A stretch of 53,431 nt of DNA from Lutibacter sp. (GCA_021647265.1 JAKIVA010000013.1:1-53431); one strand, 5' to 3'; shown: positions 24,861-34,686, counted from the first letter of the stretch. The notes: a model not told the origin generated them from the sequence alone. Numbers and translations are program-made.

Positions 24861-25688
24861 ATGCAAAAAAATAAAATTTATATTTTCATTTTGTTGATAG
24901 CTTTAGGTTTCTCATCTTGTAGTGAATACCAAAAAGTATTGAATAAGGGGTCTGTTGCAGAACAATATCAAATGGCTACAAAAATGTATGAAGAGCAAAA
25001 ATTTGGAAAAGCCATACAATTATTTGAGAAAGTAACACCCAGTTATAGAGGTAAGCCTCAAATGGAACGAATTCAATATATGGTTGCGCAAGCACATTAC
25101 AATACAAAACAATATAGTTTAGCAGCCTATTATTTTGACAAGTTTGAAAAAAATTATCCTAAAAGTTCAAAAATTGAAGAAGCTGCATATTTATCTGCAC
25201 ATAGTCATTATTTGGCTTCACCAATATTTAGTTTAGATCAGAAAGATACTTACGAAGCAATTATAGCGCTTCAAAATTTTATTTTTAAATTCCCAAATTC
25301 AGTTAATATAGCAAATGCTAATAAATATATTAAAGAACTAACACACAAATTAGAAAAAAAATCATTTGAAATAGCAAAACAATACTATCATACAGAAGAT
25401 TATATAGCGGCAATAGTTGCATTTGATAATTTACTTTCTGATTATTTAGGAACTTCATATAAAGAAGAAGCTCTATATTTTAAATTTAAATCGGCCTATA
25501 AATTGGCAATAAATAGCTATATTACAAAAAAAGAAGATAGAACTAAGAACGCTATCAAAATACACGAAAGATTTAAACGAAGTTTTCCAAACTCTGAATA
25601 CTTAAAAGAAACTGAAGGATTACTAGCAAACTTAACTGAAGAATTGAATTCTTTAACAGCATTAAAAACTCAAACCAATGGATTATAA
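24861..25688 (+). CDS. bamD: Outer-membrane assembly lipoprotein BamD
   Basis: A 275-residue lipoprotein (lipobox GFSSC, Cys20) made of TPR-like helices, the BamD/YfiO component of the beta-barrel assembly machine on the periplasmic face of the outer membrane. The motif EYQKVLNKGSVAEQYQMATKMYEEQKF and AAYYFDKFEKNYPKS are typical of Bacteroidota BamD. It leads the bamD-rpoZ-coaBC-DUF4835-recN block and overlaps rpoZ by 11 bases. Confidence 0.92.
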   Translation: MQKNKIYIFILLIALGFSSCSEYQKVLNKGSVAEQYQMATKMYEEQKFGKAIQLFEKVTPSYRGKPQMERIQYMVAQAHYNTKQYSLAAYYFDKFEKNYPKSSKIEEAAYLSAHSHYLASPIFSLDQKDTYEAIIALQNFIFKFPNSVNIANANKYIKELTHKLEKKSFEIAKQYYHTEDYIAAIVAFDNLLSDYLGTSYKEEALYFKFKSAYKLAINSYITKKEDRTKNAIKIHERFKRSFPNSEYLKETEGLLANLTEELNSLTALKTQTNGL

Positions 25689-26004
25689 AAACTCAAAAGC
25701 AGCCACAACTACTGTAACTTACGATAAAAATAAAATTGAAGCTCCTACAGGAAATATTTATGAGGCTATTACAATTTTGGCTAAGAGAGCTGAACAAATT
25801 AACAGTGATTTAAGAAGTGAATTAATTGAAAAATTAGAAGAGTTTGCTACTTATACTGATAGCTTAGATGAAGTTTTTGAAAACAAAGAACAAATTGAAG
25901 TTTCAAAATTTTATGAAAAATTACCAAAAGCAACTGCAATTGCAATTGAAGAATGGTTAGAAGATAAAATTTATTATAGAAATCCAGAGGAAACTCAAGA
26001 ATAG
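25678..26004 (+). CDS. rpoZ: RNA polymerase omega-subunit-like protein
   Basis: A 108-residue protein with the omega-type segment NIYEAITILAKRAEQIN (residues 26-42), which aids RNA polymerase assembly. The rest differs from the proteobacterial form, as usual in Bacteroidota. It overlaps bamD by 11 bases and its stop codon is followed immediately by the coaBC ATG, indicating one transcript. Confidence 0.85.
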   Translation: MDYKNSKAATTTVTYDKNKIEAPTGNIYEAITILAKRAEQINSDLRSELIEKLEEFATYTDSLDEVFENKEQIEVSKFYEKLPKATAIAIEEWLEDKIYYRNPEETQE

Positions 26005-27219
26005 ATGTCAATTTTAAGCGGTAAAAATATACTTTTAGGCGTTACCGCCGGTATTGCTGCTTATAAAACGGCCAATTTAGTACGACTTTTTATCAAGGAA
26101 GGAGCTAACGTTAAAGTTGTAATGACACCTGCTTCTAAAGATTTTGTTACACCGTTAACACTTTCAACACTTTCAAAAAACCCAGTGTACTCTACCTTTT
26201 TTGAAAAAGGAGAAGAAGAGACCGAAGAATGGAACAGCCATGTAGATTTAGGTCTTTGGGCTGATTATATGCTTGTTGCACCAGCTACGGCAAATACACT
26301 CTCTAAAATGTCAAGTGGTATTTGTGATAATTTACTGCTAGCGGTCTATTTATCTGCTAAATGTAAAGTGTATTTCGCTCCGGCAATGGATTTGGATATG
26401 TATCAGCACACTACTACCAAAAAAAGCATTGAAAAACTGCAAAGTTTTGGTAATGTTTTTATACCACCTTCAAGTGGAGAATTAGCTAGTGGCTTAATTG
26501 GGGAAGGTCGTATGGAGGAGCCTGAAAAAATAGTTTCTTTTATTGAAAATGATATTATTAAAGGATTGCCACTGTATTCTAAAAAAGTTTTAATTACTGC
26601 AGGTCCAACTTATGAGGCTATTGATCCTGTTCGTTTTATAGGAAATCATTCTTCAGGTAAAATGGGATTTGAATTAGCTAAAACCGCTGCAAATTTAGGA
26701 GCACAGGTTTATTTAATTTCAGGGCCATCTAATGAAAATGTATTACATTCATCAATTCAAAGGATTGATGTTGTAAGTGCACAAGAAATGTACGATGAAG
26801 TTCACAAATATTATAAAGATGTTGATATTGCAATTCTTTCTGCCGCTGTAGCAGATTACAAACCCAAGAATGTTTCATTGACTAAAATTAAAAAATCTAC
26901 CAGTTCAATGACAATTGAATTGGTAAAAACAAAGGATATTTTAGCTTCATTAGGTGAAATTAAAAAGAAGCAATTTTTAGTTGGTTTTGCATTGGAAACT
27001 AATAATGAGATTGAAAATGCTGTTGCTAAATTAAAGAAAAAGAATTTAGATTTAATAGTATTAAATTCTTTACAAGATAAAGGAGCTGGATTTAAAAATG
27101 AAACAAATAAAATAACTATTATTGATAAATTCGAAAAAAATTCAGAATTTAGTCTAAAATCTAAAGCAATGGTGGCTGAAGATATATTTAATGAAATTAT
27201 GAATAGAATTTATGCGTAA
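26005..27219 (+). CDS. coaBC: Bifunctional phosphopantothenoylcysteine synthetase/decarboxylase
   Basis: A 404-residue enzyme of coenzyme A synthesis. The N-terminal flavoprotein decarboxylase (CoaC, about 1-185) has GVTAGIAAYK and PAMDLDMYQH. The C-terminal synthetase (CoaB) starts at about 193 with ITAGPTYEAIDPVRFIGNHS, followed by SGKMG. Standard length and domain order. The ATG abuts the rpoZ stop and the end overlaps the next gene by 8 bases. Confidence 0.96.
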   Translation: MSILSGKNILLGVTAGIAAYKTANLVRLFIKEGANVKVVMTPASKDFVTPLTLSTLSKNPVYSTFFEKGEEETEEWNSHVDLGLWADYMLVAPATANTLSKMSSGICDNLLLAVYLSAKCKVYFAPAMDLDMYQHTTTKKSIEKLQSFGNVFIPPSSGELASGLIGEGRMEEPEKIVSFIENDIIKGLPLYSKKVLITAGPTYEAIDPVRFIGNHSSGKMGFELAKTAANLGAQVYLISGPSNENVLHSSIQRIDVVSAQEMYDEVHKYYKDVDIAILSAAVADYKPKNVSLTKIKKSTSSMTIELVKTKDILASLGEIKKKQFLVGFALETNNEIENAVAKLKKKNLDLIVLNSLQDKGAGFKNETNKITIIDKFEKNSEFSLKSKAMVAEDIFNEIMNRIYA

Positions 27220-28099
27220 GATATTTCAAATAATACTTATTCTTTTAACTGTAGCACAACTAAAAGCTCAAGAATTAAATTGTTCTATAACAGTTAATTC
27301 TGATAAAATTCCGGGTTCAAACAGGCAAATATACACTACATTGCAAAGATCATTAGGTGAATTAGTTAATCAAAAGCGTTGGACAAATTTTAATTATAAG
27401 CCGCAAGAACGCATAGATTGTAATTTAACCTTAACAATTTTAGAACAAACAGGCGATAACTTCAAAGGGAATATTCAAATACAATCGTCTCGTCCTGTTT
27501 ATAATTCTACATATTTAACACCTGTTTTTAATTTTAAAGACAATAATTTTTCTTTTCAATATGCAGAATTCGAACCATTGGTGTTTAACGAGAATATTTA
27601 TGAATCTAATCTAGTATCAATTATAAGTTTTTATGTTTACACAATTTTAGGCTTTGATGCAGATACATTTTCTTTAAATGGAGGAAATCCATACTTTACA
27701 AAAGCTCAGGATATACTCGTTCAGGCACAACAAAGCGGATATGCTGGTTGGAATCAGAATGATGGAACAGGAACACGATTTACGCTTATAGATAATATTT
27801 TGTCGCCAACATATAGTTTATTTCGCGATTCTATGTATCAATATCATTTAAAAGGTTTAGATGTTATGGGTAGTAATAAAAAAAGGGCCAAACAAACAAT
27901 TGCTGATTCTATAGAAAATTTGAAAACAATTTTTGATAGTCGTCCAAATGCATTTTTATTACGTGTTTTTATGGATTCTAAAGCAACTGAAATTGCCAGT
28001 ATATTTTCAGATGGCCCAAGGTTTGATACTTTTAAATTGAAAGAAGACTTACTTAAAATTTCACCATTGAATGCCACTAAGTGGAATGAAATAAAGTAA
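27212..28099 (+). CDS. DUF4835 exported protein
   Basis: A 295-residue protein with a signal peptide (about 1-19, ending LKAQ), then a DUF4835-type body (LNCSITVNSDKI near the start, INYV-like strand pairs, and GGNPYFTKAQDILVQAQQSGYAGWNQ in the middle). This family lies between coaBC and recN in many Bacteroidota. Function is unknown; the location suggests an envelope role. Confidence 0.85.
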   Translation: MRKIFQIILILLTVAQLKAQELNCSITVNSDKIPGSNRQIYTTLQRSLGELVNQKRWTNFNYKPQERIDCNLTLTILEQTGDNFKGNIQIQSSRPVYNSTYLTPVFNFKDNNFSFQYAEFEPLVFNENIYESNLVSIISFYVYTILGFDADTFSLNGGNPYFTKAQDILVQAQQSGYAGWNQNDGTGTRFTLIDNILSPTYSLFRDSMYQYHLKGLDVMGSNKKRAKQTIADSIENLKTIFDSRPNAFLLRVFMDSKATEIASIFSDGPRFDTFKLKEDLLKISPLNATKWNEIK

Positions 28100-28121
28100 T
28101 TTCTTAAAATAAAATACAAGA

Positions 28122-29774
28122 ATGCTTACAAATCTTTCTATAAAAAATTATGCCTTAATTGATAATTTATCTGTTAATTTTAAAGATAGATTATCAATTA
28201 TAACAGGGGAAACAGGAGCAGGGAAATCTATTTTATTGGGTGCTCTTGGACTAGCTCTTGGCAAAAGAGCAGATTTGTCTACATTAAAAAATACTGAAAA
28301 AAAATGTATAATTGAAGCTGAATTTTCTATTTTGAATTATCAATTAAATTCTTTTTTTGATGAAAATGAATTAGATTTTGAAAAAGAAACGATTGTTAGG
28401 AGAGAAATTTTACCCAATGGTAAATCAAGAGCATTTATAAATGATACGCCAGTTACGTTACAAGTTCTGCAAACTTTAAGTGAAAAGTTAATTGATGTAC
28501 ATTCTCAACATCAAACACAACAATTGTCTAATGTCAGTTTTCAATTTAAAATTATTGATGCACTTGCAAACAACTCAGCTAAAATTGAATCTTATAAAAG
28601 AGGATTGAGATTGTATAACGGACTTGTAAAAGAGTTAGGTGAACTTAAAAAAAATCAAGAGTTAGCAAAAGAACAGTACGAATATAATTTGTATTTATTT
28701 GAGGAGTTAAAAAAGGCTAATTTAATTGAAAATGAGCAAAGTACAATTGAAAAAACATTGGATAAACTAAATAACATAGAAGATGTTAAATTAAATTTGT
28801 TAGAGGCGCAATCTGTCGCTTTTAATGATGAAATTGGTTTGAAAATTTTGTTAAACGCTATAACCGCTAATTTAAATAAGATTTCTCTATATTCAGATGA
28901 ATATAAAGAGCTTTACAATAGAATCTTAAGCATTAAAATTGAATTTGATGATATTGCAAATGAAGTAGAGAAAGCAACAGAGACTTTGAATTTTGATGCA
29001 TCTGAACTAATAAAATTAAATGAAAGATTACAGTTAATTTATGATTTACAGAAAAAACATGCGGTAACAACAATTTCTGAGCTATTAGCAATTCAAGAAG
29101 AACTTTCTTTGAAAATAAATGATGTAGAGAATTCTACTTCTATAATTTCCAACAAAGAAGAGGAGGTAAATAATATTGCTACTAAAATTAACACATTAGC
29201 ACAGTCAATATATAAACAAAGAGTAAAATCAATACCCATTCTTATATCAAAATTGGAAAATATCCTTGCAAATTTAGGAATGGAAAATACACGAGTTCAA
29301 TTTAATTTATCGCATACCAATCATTATTTTGAAAATGGTAAAGATGAGTTGCAATTTTTAATTTCGGCAAACAAAGGAACTAGTTATGGGGAACTAAAAA
29401 AGATAGCTTCTGGAGGAGAATTATCGCGAATAATGCTTGCAGTGAAATCTATTCTTTCAGAATATTCAAAACTACCAACCATTATTTTTGATGAAATAGA
29501 TGCAGGTGTTTCTGGAGATATTTCTCAAAAAATGGCTGAAATTATGCTACAAATGAGTAGTAATATGCAGGTGATAGCAATAACACACCTACCTCAAATT
29601 GCAGCAAAAGGACAGCAGCATTATAAAGTGTACAAAAAAGATATTGCAGATAACATTACAACGAAACTCAGTGAATTAACTGAAGACGAGCGTGTTACTG
29701 AAATAGCTGAAATGTTAGGAGGTAAAAATATTACCAATACGGCAATTGAACATGCCAAACAGCTGTTAAATTAA
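28122..29774 (+). CDS. recN: DNA repair protein RecN
   Basis: A 550-residue SMC-like ATPase for double-strand-break repair. It has Walker A GETGAGKS (about residues 29-36), two long coiled-coil arms in the middle, the ABC signature SGGELSRIMLA and Walker B IIFDEIDAGVSG near the C terminus. Full length. It is last in the bamD block; the following gene has its own promoter. Confidence 0.96.
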   Translation: MLTNLSIKNYALIDNLSVNFKDRLSIITGETGAGKSILLGALGLALGKRADLSTLKNTEKKCIIEAEFSILNYQLNSFFDENELDFEKETIVRREILPNGKSRAFINDTPVTLQVLQTLSEKLIDVHSQHQTQQLSNVSFQFKIIDALANNSAKIESYKRGLRLYNGLVKELGELKKNQELAKEQYEYNLYLFEELKKANLIENEQSTIEKTLDKLNNIEDVKLNLLEAQSVAFNDEIGLKILLNAITANLNKISLYSDEYKELYNRILSIKIEFDDIANEVEKATETLNFDASELIKLNERLQLIYDLQKKHAVTTISELLAIQEELSLKINDVENSTSIISNKEEEVNNIATKINTLAQSIYKQRVKSIPILISKLENILANLGMENTRVQFNLSHTNHYFENGKDELQFLISANKGTSYGELKKIASGGELSRIMLAVKSILSEYSKLPTIIFDEIDAGVSGDISQKMAEIMLQMSSNMQVIAITHLPQIAAKGQQHYKVYKKDIADNITTKLSELTEDERVTEIAEMLGGKNITNTAIEHAKQLLN

Positions 29775-29782
29775 GAATTTAC

Positions 29783-29790
29783 TATATTTG
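29783..29790 (+). promoter_or_regulatory. -7 element TATATTTG before fabI
   Basis: A full TAnnTTTG match 36 bases before the fabI ATG; the typical flavobacterial arrangement of TATATTTGCA then the start site. Confidence 0.7.
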
Positions 29791-29826
29791 CAGCCAATTA
29801 AAATAAATCAATAACAAAATACAATT

Positions 29827-30684
29827 ATGTATAACTTACTTAAAGGGAAAAAAGGAATTATTTTTGGGGCTTTAGATTCAAAGTCAATTGCTTGGAAAGT
29901 TGCGGAAAGAGCACATGAAGAAGGAGCTAAATTTGTGTTGACAAATGCGCCAGTAGCGCTACGACTTGGAACCATTTCAGAATTAGCAGAAAAAACAGGT
30001 TCAATTGTAATACCTGCCGATGCTACATCAATGATGGATTTAGAAGAATTGGTTGATAAATCGGTAGAAGCATTAGGAGGAAAAATAGATTTTGTTTTAC
30101 ATTCAATAGGTATGTCTGTTAATGTGCGTAGAGGAAATCACTACACACATCAAGATTATAATTTTACTAAAACAGGTTGGGATGTTTCAGCTCTTTCTTT
30201 TCATAGATTAATGAGTGTATTGTATAAAAAAGATGCAATGAATGAATGGGGAAGTATTGTAGCATTAACTTATATGGCTGCACAACGTGTATTTCCAGAC
30301 TATAATGATATGGCTGATAACAAAGCGTATTTAGAATCTGTAGCACGTAGTTTTGGTTACTTCTTTGGACGTGATAAAAAGGTGAGAGTTAATACAATTT
30401 CTCAATCACCTACACCAACTACAGCTGGTAATGGAGTAAAAGGATTTGATGGGTTTATAGCTTATGCTGAAAAAATGTCACCACTGGGAAATGCTACGGC
30501 ATTAGAATGTGCAGATTATACAATTAGTTTATTTTCTGATCTTACCAAAAAAGTAACACTGCAAAACTTATTTCATGATGGAGGGTTTTCAAATATGGGT
30601 GTAAGTACTGCCATTATGGATAGTTTTATGGAAAATTACAAAGAAGAAACTATTGAAGAACCAAAAAAGAAGGATAAAAAATAA
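29827..30684 (+). CDS. fabI: Enoyl-ACP reductase FabI
   Basis: A 285-residue NADH-dependent short-chain dehydrogenase of fatty-acid elongation. The FabI-type catalytic set is present: Tyr149 (TYMAAQ) and Tyr159-x6-Lys166 (YNDMADNK). LHSIGMSVN is at 91-99. The C-terminal extension is lysine/glutamate-rich. A terminator follows at 30707-30736. Confidence 0.95.
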   Translation: MYNLLKGKKGIIFGALDSKSIAWKVAERAHEEGAKFVLTNAPVALRLGTISELAEKTGSIVIPADATSMMDLEELVDKSVEALGGKIDFVLHSIGMSVNVRRGNHYTHQDYNFTKTGWDVSALSFHRLMSVLYKKDAMNEWGSIVALTYMAAQRVFPDYNDMADNKAYLESVARSFGYFFGRDKKVRVNTISQSPTPTTAGNGVKGFDGFIAYAEKMSPLGNATALECADYTISLFSDLTKKVTLQNLFHDGGFSNMGVSTAIMDSFMENYKEETIEEPKKKDKK

Positions 30685-30706
30685 TAATAAAATTTTTAGA
30701 ATTTAA

Positions 30707-30736
30707 AAGCGATGATTTGAAAATCATCGCTTTTTT
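30707..30736 (+). terminator. Intrinsic terminator after fabI
   Basis: Hairpin AAGCGATGATTT/AAATCATCGCTT followed by a T run, 22 bases after the fabI stop. Confidence 0.88.
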
Positions 30737-30814
30737 TATGCTCTTTTATGAAAGGTAATAATGAATAATGTTAGAAGTATGAGTATTGTCATTTTATACC
30801 TGAATTAATTACTC

Positions 30815-30822
30815 TATTTTTG
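30815..30822 (+). promoter_or_regulatory. -7 element TATTTTTG before etfB
   Basis: A full TAnnTTTG match 31 bases before the etfB ATG. It would drive the etfB-etfA pair and perhaps the acyl-CoA dehydrogenase. Confidence 0.6.
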
Positions 30823-30853
30823 GGAAGCTCAAAAAATAATTTAATATTCTACT

Positions 30854-31729
30854 ATGAAACCACTTAAAATTGTAGTACTGGCGAAGCAGGTTCCAGACAC
30901 TAGACATGTTGGTCCAGATGCAATGAAGCCCGATGGTACTGTTAACAGAGGTAAACTTTCAACCATATTTAACCCAGATGATTTACATGCTTTGGAATTG
31001 GCTTTAAGCATAAAAGACAGTATACCTGATACAAAAGTGACAATTCTAACAATGGGTCCGCAAAGAGCTGCAGATATTATTAGAGAAGGTTATTACAGAG
31101 GTGTTGATGATGGTATTATGATTTCTGACAGAAGATTTGGAGGTGCAGATACTTTAGCAACAAGTTATACACTTGTAAAAGGGTTGCAAAAATTAGCTCC
31201 TTTCGATTTAATACTTGGAGGTAGACAAGCCATTGATGGAGATACAGCACAGGTAGGGCCACAATGTGCAGATAAACTTAGAATTCCACAAGTAACTTAT
31301 GTTGAGGAGATTGTAAAAATTAATGATACTGAAATTATTGCCAAAAGAAGGTTGGAAAAAGGTATTGAAATTGTATCCTCTCCATTTCCCTGTTTAATGA
31401 CAGTGCACGGTTCCTCTCCAGATTGTAGGTCTAGACAGGCTAAAAATGTAATGAAATATAAATATGCCAGAACCAAAACAGAATTAAGATCTGCCGATGA
31501 ATTAATGCTGTCACTGCATAAAAAAAGACCTTATTTAACAATTCCTGAATGGAGTGTTGAAGATATTGAAGCTGATATAACTAAAATTGGATTATCCGGT
31601 TCTCCTACGAAAGTTAAAAGTATTGAGAATATTGTATTAACATCAAATGAAACTAAAATATTAAGTGATTCAGATACTGATATTGAGATGATGATTAAAG
31701 AATTAATTGAACATCACACCATAGGGTAG
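30854..31729 (+). CDS. etfB: Electron transfer flavoprotein beta subunit (anaerobe/bifurcating-like type)
   Basis: A 291-residue EtfB, longer than the roughly 250 residues of the common type. The N terminus KQVPDT (11-16), NPDDLHALELAL (40-51), TILTMGP (63-69) and ISDRRFGGADTLATS (90-104) match the EtfB group of clostridial and related bifurcating ETFs. The common mitochondrial-type EtfB starts with a KRVVDY-like motif instead. The two groups are known to differ this way. Whether this ETF actually bifurcates cannot be told from beta alone. It forms a pair with etfA (25 bases) and lies upstream of an acyl-CoA dehydrogenase. Confidence 0.9.
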   Translation: MKPLKIVVLAKQVPDTRHVGPDAMKPDGTVNRGKLSTIFNPDDLHALELALSIKDSIPDTKVTILTMGPQRAADIIREGYYRGVDDGIMISDRRFGGADTLATSYTLVKGLQKLAPFDLILGGRQAIDGDTAQVGPQCADKLRIPQVTYVEEIVKINDTEIIAKRRLEKGIEIVSSPFPCLMTVHGSSPDCRSRQAKNVMKYKYARTKTELRSADELMLSLHKKRPYLTIPEWSVEDIEADITKIGLSGSPTKVKSIENIVLTSNETKILSDSDTDIEMMIKELIEHHTIG

Positions 31730-31754
31730 TGTTAAAACTTTAAAATTTAAAGAG

Positions 31755-32774
31755 ATGAAAAGTGTATTAGTCTATTGTGAAGTTGAAAATCAAAAAGTAG
31801 CAGGTATAAGTCAAGAATTATTATCAGCAGGAAAGCGTTTAGCTCAAAAATTAAATTGCCCTTTAGAGGCAATGATTTTTGGAAAAGAGTTGAAAAATAT
31901 TGAAAGTCAAATCGCTCCTTATGGTGTGGATAAGTTATTTGTAGGTGACGATACAAGATTAGAACCCTACAGAACATTACCCCATGCAGCATTAGCAACA
32001 GAAGTATTAAAAAAAGAAGACCCTCAAATTGTGTTGTTTGGGGCTACCTCAGTAGGAAGAGATTTGGCACCAAGAATTGCATCAGCCGTTAATTGTGGAT
32101 TAACAGCTGATTGTACTGTTTTAGATATTGGAGACCATTTTGTAAAAAAAGAGAAGAAAGAATATAAAGATTTACTGTATGCAATTCGCCCAGCATTTGG
32201 AGGGAGTATTATGGCAAATATTATCAATTGGGATATGCACCCTCAAATGGCAACGGTAAGAGAGGGAGTGATGAAAAAAGAAATTTTTGATAAAAACTAT
32301 ATTACAGAAGTTGTAAATATTGATGTTGATAAAATGGTGAAAGAGGAAGATTTCGTAGTGAAAATCATTGAACGTCACATTGAAGAATCTGATGTAAATC
32401 TAAAAGATGCACCTATAATTGTTGCTGGAGGATATGGAGTTGGTTCAAAAGAAAATTTTCAGCATTTACAGGATTTAGCCAATTTATTAGGAGGCGAAGT
32501 TGGAGGGTCAAGAGCAGCGGTTGATGCAGGTTTTATTGATCACAATCGTCAAATTGGACAAACAGGTACCACCGTACGTCCAAAATTATATATTGCCGCT
32601 GGAATTTCAGGTGCTATCCAACACACAGCAGGAATGCAAGATTCATCATTAATTATTTCAATTAATAATGATGCTGAAGCTCCTATAAATAAATTAGCAG
32701 ATTATGTAATTAACGGAGACTTAGCTGAAGTAATTCCTAAAATGATTAAATATTACAAAGCAAACGCAAAATAG
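31755..32774 (+). CDS. etfA: Electron transfer flavoprotein alpha subunit
   Basis: A 339-residue EtfA. The C-terminal FAD domain has GGEVGGSRAAVDAGF, GQTGTTVRPKLYIAAGISGAIQH and the final INNDAEAPINKLADYVINGDL, all characteristic. The N-terminal part has the usual ETF nucleotide-binding-like fold. It pairs with etfB and receives electrons from acyl-CoA dehydrogenases, passing them to quinone or, in bifurcating complexes, taking them from NADH. Confidence 0.94.
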   Translation: MKSVLVYCEVENQKVAGISQELLSAGKRLAQKLNCPLEAMIFGKELKNIESQIAPYGVDKLFVGDDTRLEPYRTLPHAALATEVLKKEDPQIVLFGATSVGRDLAPRIASAVNCGLTADCTVLDIGDHFVKKEKKEYKDLLYAIRPAFGGSIMANIINWDMHPQMATVREGVMKKEIFDKNYITEVVNIDVDKMVKEEDFVVKIIERHIEESDVNLKDAPIIVAGGYGVGSKENFQHLQDLANLLGGEVGGSRAAVDAGFIDHNRQIGQTGTTVRPKLYIAAGISGAIQHTAGMQDSSLIISINNDAEAPINKLADYVINGDLAEVIPKMIKYYKANAK

Positions 32775-32817
32775 TTTAAAAATAAAATGATAAGCTTTTC
32801 AAAAAAAGCACGAAGCC

Positions 32818-32909
32818 GTCATGTTGAACTTGTTTCAGCATCTCATCATACTGAAATCTAAACAGTATGGGAACCTGAACTAATCCCGACAACTATCGGG
32901 ACAGGTTGA
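32818..32909. repeat. Nested palindromic intergenic repeat
   Basis: Between etfA and the acyl-CoA dehydrogenase gene. It begins with GTCATGTTGAACTTGTTTCA, a motif seen in dispersed flavobacterial intergenic repeats. It holds the hairpin CATACTG/CAGTATG (32847-32869). It ends in nested stems AACCTG/CAGGTT (32872-32907) enclosing TCCCGA/TCGGGA (32884-32901). Confidence 0.65.
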
Positions 32910-32958
32910 TGAAAATGTAATTTTTGAATGTTATCTAACAAATATAAAACAGAAAAAA

Positions 32959-34686
32959 ATGAATAATTTTTTTAAAGATACTCCAGATTTTAAATTCCAT
33001 TTAGAACATCCTTTGGTTCAAAAAATTGTAAAGTTAAAAGAAAAGAATTTTAGTGAATCAGAAAAATACGATTTTGCACCACTAAATCACATTGACGCTA
33101 TTGATTCCTATAATAAGATATTAGATATTGTAGGTGAAATTTGTGCTAGTACAATTGCAAAAAATGCTGAATCTGTTGATATTGAAGGGCCACACATAGA
33201 AAATGGAGAAGTAATTTATGCTAAAGGTACCACTGAAAATTACCAAGCCTTGTATAAAGCGGGTTTAATTGGTATGGCATTGCCTAGGAAATATGGAGGT
33301 TTAAATTTCCCCCTGCTTCCTTATGTTATGGCAGCAGAAATGGTTGCTAGAGCTGATGCTGGATTTGCAAATATTTGGGGATTACAAGATTGTGCTGAAA
33401 CAATTTATGAATTTGGTTCTGAAGAGCAAAAAGAAAAGTATTTACCTAGGTTTAATAGAGATGGAGTAACGGCAGCCATGGTATTAACGGAACCCGATGC
33501 TGGATCAGATTTACAATCAGTAAAACTTAGAGCGACCTTTAATGAAGAAAAAAACACATGGATTCTTAACGGTGTTAAAAGATTTATTACTAACGGGGAT
33601 GCCGATATTTCATTGGTATTGGCTAGGTCAGAAGAAAATACAACAGATGCAAGGGGTTTGTCTATGTTTATTTACAATCGTAACAACCATGCAGTTGAAG
33701 TAAGGCATCTTGAAAAAAAACTTGGAATTAAAGGATCTCCAACATGTGAGTTGGTTTTTAAAGATGCACCTGCTGAATTGGTAGGCAAAGAACGGTTTGG
33801 GTTGATTAAATATGTAATGGCATTAATGAACTCTGCTCGATTAGGTGTTGGAGCACAATCTGTTGGAATTGCAGATGCTGCCTATAGAGAAGCCTTAAAA
33901 TATGCTGAGGAAAGAGCTCAATTTGGAAAGGTAATTGTTGAATTCCCAGCTGTTTATGAAATGATAACCAATATGAAGGTTAAAATTGATGCTTTACGAT
34001 CTTTATTATATGAAACAACAAGCTTTGTAGATATTTTTAAAGTGTATGAAGATGTTATGAAAGAGAGAAAATTGGAAAAGGAAGAGAGAATGGAAATGAA
34101 AGCCTATTCAAAATTAGCTAGTGTATTTACACCACTTATAAAACTAATGGCAAGTGAAACATGCAACAGAATTGCCTACGATTCTTTACAAATTCACGGA
34201 GGTACGGGTTTTATGAAAGACTTTCCAATTGAGCGTATTTATCGCGATGCAAGAATTACATCCATTTATGAAGGAACTTCTCAATTGCAGGCGGTTGCAG
34301 CAATAAAAGGTGTTACAACTCATGTGTTTTTGGAACAAATTAAAAAGTATGAAAGTGAAGTTTCTGAAGATAATGGTTTGTTAAAGAAAAAACTTCAAAA
34401 AATGACTGATGCTTATGAAGAGGTTTCCAAAAAAATTATTGAAATAAATAATACAGAATTACTAGATTTTCATTCAAGGCGTTTGGTTGAGATGGCAGGT
34501 AATATTATTATGGGATATTTGTTAGTTTTAAATAGTCAACGAGATAAAAAATTCAATAAATCTGCTGAATTGTACTTAAATTTAATACAATCTGAAAACA
34601 GCGAAAAATACAATTATATAACGAATTTTAATGTTGAAAATTTAGAATTGTATAAGATTGAAGGTTATAAAGGTGTGGAAGAATAA
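32959..34686 (+). CDS. Acyl-CoA dehydrogenase family protein
   Basis: A 575-residue flavoenzyme that oxidises acyl-CoA and gives electrons to ETF. The FAD/substrate motifs VLTEPDAGSDLQSVKL and GVKRFITNG and the C-terminal IHGGTGFMKDFPIERIYRDARI are clear. The catalytic glutamate is Glu438 in IYEGTSQLQ. Relative to the usual 380-residue enzymes it has an N-terminal extension of about 80 residues and a C-terminal helical extension of about 130. It follows etfBA after a repeat-bearing gap of 184 bases and probably functions with them. Confidence 0.92.
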   Translation: MNNFFKDTPDFKFHLEHPLVQKIVKLKEKNFSESEKYDFAPLNHIDAIDSYNKILDIVGEICASTIAKNAESVDIEGPHIENGEVIYAKGTTENYQALYKAGLIGMALPRKYGGLNFPLLPYVMAAEMVARADAGFANIWGLQDCAETIYEFGSEEQKEKYLPRFNRDGVTAAMVLTEPDAGSDLQSVKLRATFNEEKNTWILNGVKRFITNGDADISLVLARSEENTTDARGLSMFIYNRNNHAVEVRHLEKKLGIKGSPTCELVFKDAPAELVGKERFGLIKYVMALMNSARLGVGAQSVGIADAAYREALKYAEERAQFGKVIVEFPAVYEMITNMKVKIDALRSLLYETTSFVDIFKVYEDVMKERKLEKEERMEMKAYSKLASVFTPLIKLMASETCNRIAYDSLQIHGGTGFMKDFPIERIYRDARITSIYEGTSQLQAVAAIKGVTTHVFLEQIKKYESEVSEDNGLLKKKLQKMTDAYEEVSKKIIEINNTELLDFHSRRLVEMAGNIIMGYLLVLNSQRDKKFNKSAELYLNLIQSENSEKYNYITNFNVENLELYKIEGYKGVEE

